NCBI GenBank assembly: GCA_037349105.1
Contig: JAYJMM010000059.1
Location: forward strand, 434,001 to 498,000
Source of the DNA: Limnomonas spitsbergensis
Lineage: Eukaryota > Chlorophyta > Chlorophyceae > Chlamydomonadales
Direction: 5' to 3'
DNA: 64,000 nt
The translations under genes were made by a program, and so were the position numbers. Each line of letters starts with the position of its first letter. Position 1 is the stretch's first letter. Under the pieces are notes generated by a model. It had not been told where the DNA came from. It saw only the letters and a list, made by a program, of their open reading frames with translations, and did not search any database. Shown in pieces: positions 31,401 through 43,400 of this stretch.

Positions 31401-34400
31401 GTTACCAAGAAGCGCATCCCTGAGAAGGAGCTGCGCCTGGCCACCATGACCTCTTTGAGGCGAAGGTGAGGGCGGGAGAGGGGTTCCGTGGGGGGGGAGG
31501 GTGAGGGGAGGGTGAGGGGGGTGGGGGAGGGGGAGGGGAGGGGGAGAGGTGTGGGTCATTGGGGTATCAAGGATCAGGGTCTTGGAGATAAGAAGCTATA
31601 TACTGAACCTACCTGGCAGCTAGGTTGCCTCAAGATCAATAACCCCTTTTCGTTCAGCTATATGGGCCATATCTTAAACATTGCCCCGTCGTTCAGCTAC
31701 ATCCCCCCATCTTCAGATACATTATCCCCATTTCCCCCTTCTATTGCCCCTCTCTGTCAGCTACATCCCCCCTTTTGCAGGTACACAACCCCTATTTCCC
31801 CCCTTCATTGCCCCTCTCTTTCAGCTACATCCCCCCCCCCACCCATTCTGCACCTACATCCCACCTTCCTCTTTCAGCTACATAATCCCTATTTCCCACC
31901 TTCATTGCCCCTTTCTTTCAGCTACATCCCCCCTTTTCAGGTACATTATCCCTATTTCCCCATTTCTCACCTTTATAGTCCCCCAGCTTTCAGCTACATC
32001 CCCTCATTTACAGCTACATTATCCCTATTTCTCACCCTCATTACCCCCCTTTCTCTTTCAGCTACATTGCGTTGGAGCTGGGTCAGGGCGGCCGCAAGAT
32101 CGAAGAGGCGATCGTTGACCATTGGGAGGAGATGCGCGACAAGACGGGCGGGGCCAAGGCGCTGCTGGAGCGGTTGAAGAAAGCTGCCGCACCTCCTCAG
32201 GTACGGTTTGTACGGCAGGTACTAGCAGGGTGGGGGGGGCAAGGCTGCTGGAGCGGTTGAAGAAAGCTGCCGCACCCCCTCAGGTACGGTTTGTACGGCA
32301 GGTACTAGCAGGGTGGGGGGGGCAAGGCTGCTGGAGCGGTTGAAGAAAGCTGCCGCACCCCCTCAGGTACGGTTTGTACGGCAGGTACTAGCAGGGTGGG
32401 GGGGGGCAAGGCTGCTGGAGCGGTTGAAGAAAGCTGCCGCACCCCCTCAGGTACGGTTTGTACGGCAGGTACTAGCAGGGTGGGGGGGGGGGCAAGGCTG
32501 CTGGAGCGGTTGAAGAAAGCTGCCGCACCCCCTCAGGTACGGTTTGTACGGCAGGTACTAGCAGGGTGGGGGGGGGGGCAAGGCTGCTGGAGCGGTTGAA
32601 GAAAGCTGCCGCACCCCCTCAGGTACGGTTTGTACGGCAGGTACTAGCAGGGTGGGGGGGGCAAGGCTGCTGGAGCGGTTGAAGAAAGCTGCCGCACCCC
32701 CTCAGGTACGGTTTGTACGGCAGGTACTAGCAGGGTGGGGGGGGCAAGGCTGCTGGAGCGGTTGAAGAAAGCTGCCGCACCCCCTCAGGTACGGTTTGTA
32801 CGGCAGGTACTAGCAGGGTGGGGGGGGCAAGGCTGCTGGAGCGGTTGAAGAAAGCTGCCGCACCCCCTCAGGTACGGTTTGTACGGCAGGTACTAGCAGG
32901 GTGGGGGGGCAAGGCTGCTGGAGCGGTTGAAGAAAGCTGCCGCACCTCCTCAGGTACGGTTTGTACGGCAGGTACTAGCAGGGTGGGGGGGGGGCAAGGC
33001 TGCTGGAGCGGTTGAAGAAAGCTGCCGCACCCCCTCAGGTACGGTTTGTACGGCAGGTACTAGCAGGGTGGGGGGGGCAAGGCTGCTGGAGCGGTTGAAG
33101 AAAGCTGCCGCACCTCCTCAGGTACGGTTTGTACGGCAGGTACTAGCAGGGTGGGGGGGGGCAAGGCTGCTGGAGCGGTTGAAGAAAGCTGCCGCACCCC
33201 CTCAGGTACGGTTTGTACGGCAGGTACTAGCAGGGTGGGGGGGGGCAAGGCTGCTGGAGCGGTTGAAGAAAGCTGCCGCACCCCCTCAGGTACGGTTTGT
33301 ACGGCAGGTACTAGCAGGGTGGGGGGGGGCAAGGCTGCTGGAGCGGTTGAAGAAAGCTGCCGCACCCCCTCAGGTACGGTTTGTACGGCAGGTACTAGCA
33401 GGGTGGGGGGGGCAAGGCTGCTGGAGCGGTTGAAGAAAGCTGCCGCACCTCCTCAGGTACGGTTTGTACGGCAGGTACTAGCAGGGTGGGGGGGGGCAAG
33501 GCTGCTGGAGCGGTTGAAGAAAGCTGCCGCACCCCCTCAGGTACGGTTTGTACGGCAGGTACTAGCAGGGTGGGGGGGGGCAAGGCTGCTGGAGCGGTTG
33601 AAGAAAGCTGCCGCACCTCCTCAGGTACGGTTTGTACGGCAGGTACTAGCAGGGTGGGGGGGGGCAAGGCTGCTGGAGCGGTTGAAGAAAGCTGCCGCAC
33701 CCCCTCAGGTACGGTTTGTACGGCAGGTACTAGCAGGGTGGGGGGGGGGCAAGGCTGCTGGAGCGGTTGAAGAAAGCTGCCGCACCCCCTCAGGTACGGT
33801 TTGTACGGCAGGTACTAGCAGGGTGGGGGGGGGCAAGGCTGCTGGAGCGGTTGAAGAAAGCTGCCGCACCCCCTCAGGTACGGTTTGTACGGCAGGTACT
33901 AGCAGGGTGGGGGGGGGCAAGGCTGCTGGAGCGGTTGAAGAAAGCTGCCGCACCCCCTCAGGTACGGTTTGTACGGCAGGTACTAGCAGGGTGGGGGGGG
34001 GCAAGGCTGCTGGAGCGGTTGAAGAAAGCTGCCGCACCTCCTCAGGTACGGTTTGTACGGCAGGTACTAGCAGGGTGGGGGGGGGCAAGGCTGCTGGAGC
34101 GGTTGAAGAAAGCTGCCGCACCCCCTCAGGTACGGTTTGTACGGCAGGTACTAGCAGGGTGGGGGGGGGCAAGGCTGCTGGAGCGGTTGAAGAAAGCTGC
34201 CGCACCCCCTCAGGTACGGTTTGTACGGCAGGTACTAGCAGGGTGGGGGGGGGCAAGGCTGCTGGAGCGGTTGAAGAAAGCTGCCGCACCCCCTCAGGTA
34301 CGGTTTGTACGGCAGGTACTAGCAGGGTGGGGGGGGGGGCAAGGCTGCTGGAGCGGTTGAAGAAAGCTGCCGCACCTCCTCAGGTACGGTTTGTACGGCA

Positions 34401-37400
34401 GGTACTAGCAGGGTGGGGGGGGCAAGGCTGCTGGAGCGGTTGAAGAAAGCTGCCGCACCCCCTCAGGTACGGTTTGTACGGCAGGTACTAGCAGGGTGGG
34501 GGGGGGCAAGGCTGCTGGAGCGGTTGAAGAAAGCTGCCGCACCTCCTCAGGTACGGTTTGTACGGCAGGTACTAGCAGGGTGGGGGGGGGCAAGGCTGCT
34601 GGAGCGGTTGAAGAAAGCTGCCGCACCCCCTCAGGTACGGTTTGTACGGCAGGTACTAGCAGGGTGGGGGGGGGCAAGGCTGCTGGAGCGGTTGAAGAAA
34701 GCTGCCGCACCCCCTCAGGTACGGTTTGTACGGCAGGTACTAGCAGGGTGGGGGGGGGCAAGGCTGCTGGAGCGGTTGAAGAAAGCTGCCGCACCCCCTC
34801 AGGTACGGTTTGTACGGCAGGTACTAGCAGGGTGGGGGGGGGCAAGGCTGCTGGAGCGGTTGAAGAAAGCTGCCGCACCTCCTCAGGTACGGTTTGTACG
34901 GCAGGTACTAGCAGGGTGGGGGGGGGGGCAAGGCTGCTGGAGCGGTTGAAGAAAGCTGCCGCACCCCCTCAGGTACGGTTTGAACGGCAGGTACTAGCAG
35001 GGTGGGGGGGGGCAAGGCTGCTGGAGCGGTTGAAGAAAGCTGCCGCACCTCCTCAGGTACGGTTTGTACGGCAGGTACTAGCAGGGTGGGGGGGGGGGCA
35101 AGGCTGCTGGAGCGGTTGAAGAAAGCTGCCGCACCCCCTCAGGTACGGTTTGTACGGCAGGTACTAGCAGGGTGGGGGGGGGCAAGGCTGCTGGAGCGGT
35201 TGAAGAAAGCTGCCGCACCTCCTCAGGTACGGTTTGTACGGCAGGTACTAGCAGGGTGGGGGGGGGCAAGGCTGCTGGAGCGGTTGAAGAAAGCTGCCGC
35301 ACCTCCTCAGGTACGGTTTGTACGGCAGGTACTAGCGACTGGTTTGAACTATCAGGGGGGGCAAGGCGCTGCTGGAGCGGTTGAAGAAAGCTGCCGCACC
35401 CCCTCAGGTACGGTTTGTACGGCAGGTACTAGCAGGGTGGGGGGGGGCAAGGCTGCTGGAGCGGTTGAAGAAAGCTGCCGCACCTCCTCAGGTACGGTTT
35501 GTACGGCAGGTACTAGCAGGGTGGGGGGGGCAAGGCTGCTGGAGCGGTTGAAGAAAGCTGCCGCACCCCCTCAGGTACGGTTTGAACGGCAGGTACTAGC
35601 AGGGTGGGGGGGGGCAAGGCTGCTGGAGCGGTTGAAGAAAGCTGCCGCACCTCCTCAGGTACGGTTTGTACGGCAGGTACTAGCAGGGTGGGGGGGGGCA
35701 AGGCTGCTGGAGCGGTTGAAGAAAGCTGCCGCACCCCCTCAGGTACAGTTTGTACGGCAGGTACTAGCAGGGTGGGGGGGGGCAAGGCTGCTGGAGCGGT
35801 TGAAGAAAGCTGCCGCACCTCCTCAGGTACGGTTTGTACGGCAGGTACTAGCAGGGTGGGGGGGGGCAAGGCTGCTGGAGCGGTTGAAGAAAGCTGCCGC
35901 ACCCCCTCAGGTACGGTTTGTACGGCAGGTACTAGCAGGGTGGGGGGGGGCAAGGCTGCTGGAGCGGTTGAAGAAAGCTGCCGCACCCCCTCAGGTACGG
36001 TTTGTACGGCAGGTACTAGCAGGGTGGGGGGGGGCAAGGCTGCTGGAGCGGTTGAAGAAAGCTGCCGCACCCCCTCAGGTACGGTTTGTACGGCAGGTAC
36101 TAGCAGGGTGGGGGGGGGCAAGGCTGCTGGAGCGGTTGAAGAAAGCTGCCGCACCTCCTCAGGTACGGTTTGTACGGCAGGTACTAGCAGGGTGGGGGGG
36201 GGCAAGGCTGCTGGAGCGGTTGAAGAAAGCTGCCGCACCTCCTCAGGTACGGTTTGTACGGCAGGTACTAGCAGGGTGGGGGGGGGCAAGGCTGCTGGAG
36301 CGGTTGAAGAAAGCTGCCGCACCCCCTCAGGTACGGTTTGTACGGCAGGTACTAGCAGGGTGGGGGGGGGCAAGGCTGCTGGAGCGGTTGAAGAAAGCTG
36401 CCGCACCTCCTCAGGTACGGTTTGTACGGCAGGTACTAGCAGGGTGGGGGGGCCAAGGCACTGCTGGAGCGGTTGAAGAAAGCTGCCGCACCTCCTCAGG
36501 TACGGTTTGTACGGCAGGTACTAGCAGGGTGGGGGGGGGCAAGGCTGCTGGAGCGGTTGAAGAAAGCTGCCGCACCCCCTCAGGTACGGTTTGTACGGCA
36601 GGTACTAGCAGGGTGGGGGGGGGCAAGGCTGCTGGAGCGGTTGAAGAAAGCTGCCGCACCCCCTCAGGTACGGTTTGAATGGCAGGTACTAGCAGGGTGG
36701 GGGGGGCAAGGCACTGCTGGAGCGGTTGAAGAAAGCTGCCGCACCCCCTCAGGTACGGTTTGTACGGCAGGTACTAGCAGGGTGGGGGGGGGCAAGGCTG
36801 CTGGAGCGGTTGAAGAAAGCTGCCGCACCTCCTCAGGTACGGTTTGTACGGCAGGTACTAGCAGGGTGGGGGGGGGCAAGGCTGCTGGAGCGGTTGAAGA
36901 AAGCTGCCGCACCTCCTCAGGTACGGTTTGTACGGCAGGTACTAGCAGGGTGGGGGGGGGCAAGGCTGCTGGAGCGGTTGAAGAAAGCTGCCGCACCTCC
37001 TCAGGTACGGTTTGTACGGCAGGTACTAGCAGGGTGGGGGGGGGCAAGGCTGCTGGAGCGGTTGAAGAAAGCTGCCGCACCCCCTCAGGTACGGTTTGTA
37101 CGGCAGGTACTAGCAGGGTGGGGGGGGGCAAGGCTGCTGGAGCGGTTGAAGAAAGCTGCCGCACCTCCTCAGGTACGGTTTGTACGGCAGGTACTAGCAG
37201 GGTGGGGGGGGGCAAGGCTGCTGGAGCGGTTGAAGAAAGCTGCCGCACCCCCTCAGGTACGGTTTGTACGGCAGGTACTAGCAGGGTGGGGGGGGGCAAG
37301 GCTGCTGGAGCGGTTGAAGAAAGCTGCCGCACCCCCTCAGGTACGGTTTGTACGGCAGGTACTAGCAGGGTGGGGGGGGGCAAGGCTGCTGGAGCGGTTG

Positions 37401-40400
37401 AAGAAAGCTGCCGCACCTCCTCAGGTACGGTTTGAACGGCAGGTACTAGCGAGGGAGGGGCCAAGGTGCTGTCGGAGCGGTTTAAAAAAGCAGCAGCACC
37501 CCCTCAGGTACAGTTTGAGCGGCAGGTACTAGCGACTGGTTTGAACTTTCAGGGGGGGCAAGGCGCTGCTGGAGCGATTGAAGAGAGCAGCGGCGCCACC
37601 TCATGTACGGTTTGAACGGCGGGTGCTAGCAACTGATTTGAACTTTCAGGGGGGGGGCAAGCCGCTACACAGCAGTTGCCAGTTTGGTTTGAACAGCAGT
37701 TGCCTGTATGGTTTGAAAAGTTGTTGGGAGGTACTCGTAACTGGATTGGATGACAATCCATGACAGCAGGGATCAAAATGCCATGTTGGCCATGTCGGCA
37801 TTGAACCACCTCAACCGCCTTAACTGCCCGCATACAGGGTGCTGACCAGAAGGCCATGTCAGCCATATCGGGCCTCAAGGTCATGCTGAGGGAGCACCGC
37901 CAGCGTCTGGGGTGGAGCATTGAAGACCTGGACGCTGCGCGCAGGTAGGATCAGTGCGAGTTGATGGGCGATAAGGCTTGTATGAATAAAGGTAGAGGGC
38001 AATCCCAGCGTTTGGGGTGGAGCATTGAAGACCTGGACGCTGCGCGCCGGTAGGATCAGTGCGAGTTGATGGGCGATAAGGCTTGTATGAATAAAGGTAG
38101 AGGGCAATGCCAGCGCCTGGGGTGGAGCATTGAAGACCTGGACGCTGCGCGCAGGTAGGTACAACGCGGGTTTGGGTTGAAAGATGTGAGGATTTGGGGA
38201 GAGGACGTCTTGGGGTTATGAGGGGTTTTAGTAGATTGGGGTTTGGAAACCTCAACCCCCAAAGCATACGCGCCACCTCAGCCCCTAAAACCTTGACCCT
38301 TGTCCCAAAACATCGACCCTAAAACCTTGACCATCAACCCTTGACCCTTCACCCCTGACCCTACCATCAGCCCTAAACCATCAACCCTTTACCCCAAAAC
38401 ACCAACCTCAAAACCCTCAACCATTAACCCTTTACCCCAAAACCTTTACCCCAAAACCTTTACCCCAAAACCTTTACCCCAAAACCTTTGCCCCAAAACC
38501 TTTGCCCCAAAACCTTTACCACAAGATCTTTACCCCAAAAACTTAACCCCAAAACCTTTACCCCAAAACCTTTACCCCAAAACCTTTACCCCAAAAACTT
38601 TACCCCAAAAACTTAACCCCAAAACCTTTACCCCAAAACCTTTACCCCAAAACCTTTACCCCAAAAACTTTACCCCAAAAACTTAACCCCAAAACCTTTA
38701 CCCCAAAACCTGAACCCCAAACCTTTTAACCCAAACCTTTAAACCCAAACCCTTAATCCCAAACCCTTCTACCTAAAACCTTGATCCTAAAAGGGGCGTC
38801 CAGGAGCGTGAGGCGGCTGAGGCAGCAGCCAAGCTGGAGGCGGCGGATGCAGCGGCAGTGGAACTCGCTGAGCATGAAAACTATGACGATGAGGACGAGG
38901 AGCTGGAGGAGGGGGAGGAGGAGGAGGGGGAGGGGGAGAGGGAGGGCGGAGGAGGGTCCTTTCGCCCTTTACTATCTGGCAGCGAGAGGGATAGACGCTT
39001 GTCATCGGCTTCGGTCATGGGACGCGGGACTTTGAAAGAAGGTGTAAGGGGGGAGGGACACGAAACATGGCTGGCCGTAAAGGGGGTCTCCGGTCATGGG
39101 ACGCGGTCCTTGGAGGGGAGGTGCGTGTGTGTGTGAAAGGGGGGGGGGGGGCACGCAACACGGATGGCCGTAAATCGGGCCTCTGGTCAGAGGCCAGAGT
39201 GTAGCTTACATGTAGTTGACACGTAGCTGACACGTAACTGGCATGAAGCTGACATGAAGCTGACATGAAGCTGACATATAGCTGAGAAACAACAAAGTAC
39301 ACACTGCTCACAGGCGCTTCAAATAAAACATGTTTGTGGCAACATGCTGATGCCGTAACCTACTTTTAACCCCCTCAACCACCTCAACTTCCTTGGCAGG
39401 GGTCTGCAAACTAACCTATTATGACCTGGCTGGCTTGGAGAAGGATATGACCTACCTGGCGTCAACCACCTTAAGCACCTCGCATATGTAACAGCACCGA
39501 CACATTTACCACCTTAACCACCTCAAACCACTATGAAACACTTCCTCAACCACCTCAACCACCTCAACCACCTCAACCACCTGGGCAGGTTTCAGCAAAC
39601 TGACCCATGATGATTTGGCGGGCTTGGAGGAGGATGCCCAGAGCATGGAGGCCCAGATGGCTGAGGCAAGGGCGACACAACAGGAGGGAGAGGTATGTAA
39701 ACCATAAGCCCTAAACCATAAACCCTCAACCATAAACCCTAGACCTTTAACCATACACCCTAAGCCCTGAACCCTAAACTATAAACCCTACACTAAAAAC
39801 CCTAAACCCTGAACCATAAACCCAAAGATGAGGCAAGGGCGACACAACAGGAGGGAGACGTAAACCCGAAGTCCCAAACCCCAGACCTGTACCCCACAGT
39901 CATAAACCCTAAACACTAAACCCTCAACCCTCAACACTTATCCGTGAACCCTACGCTGGTCAGGGGCGACACAGCATGAGGAAGAGGTCGATCAACCATT
40001 AACCTAAAACCACAAACCATAAACCTTCAGCTGACCAGGGGCGAGACAGCAGGAGAGAGAGGTAAACCCGAAGCCCTAAACCCCAAACACGTAGCCCTCA
40101 GTCCTCAACCCTGAACACTGAAACCTAAGTTATAAACCGTAAAGCCTAAGCTGGCTAGAGGGGACGCAGCACGAGAGGGAGGTCGACAAGCCCTTAACCC
40201 TAAACCCTAGCCATGCACCATTATCCCACAACCCTGAACCCGCAATCCTGAACCCTTGATCTTTCAACCTGAACCCTCAGGTCAACCCACCCTGCATCGA
40301 GAGCACTATACATCTCCACCAGCTGGTTTAGGGTTTAGGGACACTCTAAGCTTTGGCCCTAAGCCCTAATCCCACAACCCCGAGTCCTTCCGAGGACCTC

Positions 40401-43400
40401 CTGAACCCTGAACCATAAATATTGAATCCTGAAACCCTAGGGTGATCCACACTTCCCCAAGAGCAGTACACATACAGTGTTCATTTTTGTGTGACTCGGC
40501 TTCATGCCAGCTAGCTACACTCCAGCTGCTTGCCGGAGGCCCCATTTGTGGCCAGCCTTGCTGCTGCGGCCACCAGCGTGTCCAGGTTAGGTCTGCATTG
40601 GGCAGCCTGCCCAATTCAAACTTGAAGCAACACGCAAAGGACATTTAATTTCGCTGTGACCGTTACAAGGTGTGAGACCGGCCGCACAATTCTAAATTCC
40701 TGTGAAACACAACACACTCCTGAATTGTCACACCCTAGCCCCATACCCTAAAACCTGAATGCCAAACCCTAAAGCCTAAACCCTACACCCTTGGGCCAAC
40801 ATGCATTGCCTGGAGATCAGCGGACACCTCCACCAATCTCTCAAACACTCGCGCCAAACCCACATCCTTGAACCCTAAACTGGCAACCCTGAAGCCTGTC
40901 ATGAAGCATTAACCCTCAATCATGGACCCTACACCCTCAGGTCAACCCACACGGTGGACAGCAGTACACATCTCCACCCTCAGGAAACACCCTGAACCCT
41001 CATACCCTGAACCCTTTATCAGGAACCCTACAACCTGAATCCTAAACCCTAAATGTTTGACCCTGAACCCTCAGGCCAACCCGCATTGCCTCGAGAGCAG
41101 TCGACAACTCCACCAGCTTGTCACAAACAAACTGACAGCCCTCTGCAAACAACGCTCCGGAGGGGCCCACCCGGCGTACCGCAGCACGGTACCTGATGTA
41201 CTGCCGGAAGACTGCAGCTCGGGGTCCGGTGTACTGCTCGACAGGCCTGGGCGCGAGCTGCTGAGCGTTGCAGAGCAGGACAGCGACAGCGATGCTAGCA
41301 GCTGCAGCAGCGGGAGCAAGGCGGCGGCGGCCGCCTCCGGCGGGCCGCGCCGCCGCGCCCTGCGGCTGCTGTCCGCCGGAGCCCTGCGGCTGCTGGCTCG
41401 CGTCTCGCAAGGCGGCAACGCGGTCGGCGAGGGCTCTGGGTCCTACTGGCCGGACTCTAAGGCTGTCGCACGGCGCGGACGGTGTGTCAGCTCGGCAGGT
41501 GCAAAATACAGCAGGTACTTCGCGGCCCCCGGCTCCGTCCCGACACCGACGCCTAGCGAGCGCCGGTCGCTGGCAGGCGGCCGAGCCGCCGCCACCGCCG
41601 CCGCCTACTCCCGGGCCTTGGCGGGTGAGGAGGAGGAGGAAGAGGATCTGAATCAGGGCGGGGTCAGCGGCGCACGGGGGCGTCAGACGTTGCTTCTGGG
41701 CGCCGATGCCGACGCCGTCCACGCGTACTACGAGCGGCATGCCGCCGCTTCGCCGGCTGCCCGCCACGCGGCCGCCGGCGGCAGGGGCGGTGCCCTCGCC
41801 GCTGCCGCCTTCTGCTCGAGCCCCGGTAGCTCCCCGAACGCGCACGCATGCCGGAGCCCCCTGGCGGTTCGGATCCAGTCCATTTGGTCGGACGCGCCGG
41901 AGACTGTGCGTGAGATCCTAGAGCAGCAGGGCCGTGAGGAGGGTCCGGGGACGGTCTGGAGGACGAAAAAGGAAAGGCAGCCTCAGCCGGTGTTTGTCGG
42001 CATGATCAAGAACAGGAAGCAACAGGCGTGGCTAAAGAACAGAAGGTGTGGGGTGTACTGTGTAAGGGTTTAGGGTTCAGGGGTGGGGTGATGAGAGGCT
42101 GTTGCATGGGAGGGGGGTGATGAAGGGGGGGGGGGGGGGGGGATGAGAGGATGAGAGGCTGTTGCAACGGCGGTTTGTGAGTTGTATCGATACCATGGGA
42201 CGGCAGCTGGTGACACAAGCTGGTTGAAGTGTGATACAAGCTGGTTAAAGTGTGAAGCTGATTATCCTAAGCTTGAGTGAGGCATCCTGGTAATCTGACT
42301 CCACGCTTTGCACCCCTGAAGCCCTCATTCGCTCCTTACCCATCACCCTTTACCCCTCACCTGAATCCTCACACAAAATATGTCACCCCTAGACCCTAAC
42401 CCGTCAATCCGCGGCCCTCAACCCTGAACCCTAAACCCACACCTGCTTAAACCGCGTCCCTTAACCCTGGACCCTAAACCCACACCTGCTTAACCGCGTC
42501 CCTTAACCCTGGACCCCACACCCATAATCCCCTGAGCCCCTTCACCAAACAATTGACACTCCGAAACCCTCTCCAATAAACTATCACTCCGAAACTGCCC
42601 CCTTCCCTCGTTATCCCCTCCTCCTCCCTCTCCCCCACACTCTCATATGCCACCTGTCAGGAACCATAGCATTAGTGGCCGCCACTCCTCCAATGAGCCC
42701 TTGAGCCAACCCACCTCAACCAATGGAGCCTCCGGAACCAAGGGCCGGCCTCTTCGTCCGGCCAAGGAGCAGGAGCAGGGACAGGTGTTCCAATTTGATA
42801 CTGGAAATGAGGTATGGAGGGAATAGGAGGGGTAAAGGGGGCTGAAGGGGGGGAGAAGGGTGGGGGGAAGGGGGGGAGAAGGGGGGGCTGAAGGGGGGGA
42901 GAAGGGTGGGGGGAAGGGGGGGAGAAGGGGGGTGGGGGGGGGGGAAGGGGGGGCTGAAGGGGGGGAGAAGGGGGGGGGGGGGAAGGGGGGGCTGAAGGGG
43001 GGGAGAAGGGGGGGGGGGGAAGGGGGGGGCTGAAGGGGGGGAGAAGGGGGGGGGGGGAAGGGGGGGAGAAGGGGGAAGGGGGGGGGGGGGGGGAGGGGGT
43101 GAGAAGGGGGGGGGGGGGAAGGGGGGGGCTGAAGGGGGGGAGAAGGGGGGGGGGGGGGGGGGAAGGGGGTGAGAAGGGGGGGGGGGGTGAAAAGGGGGTG
43201 AGAAGGGGGGGGGGGGGGGGGGGTGAGAAGAGGGGGGGGAAGGGGGGAGAAGGGGGACATGAAGGGAGGGGGGAGAGATGGAGGGAGGGGGGGATAGATG
43301 GAGGGAGGGGGGGGGGGGGGGGTGAGATGAAGGGGGAGGGGGGGAGATGAAGGGAGGGGGGGGAGGTGAAGGGAGGGGGGGGAGATGAAGGGAGGGGGGG

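Noticed and set aside
32313..37532. Tandem-repeat proteins such as [19 protein letters not shown] repeats
   Set aside because: They are the intronic donor-edge array of gene B exon 9. The first downstream unit is out of frame with the exon and G-run length changes break the frame repeatedly.
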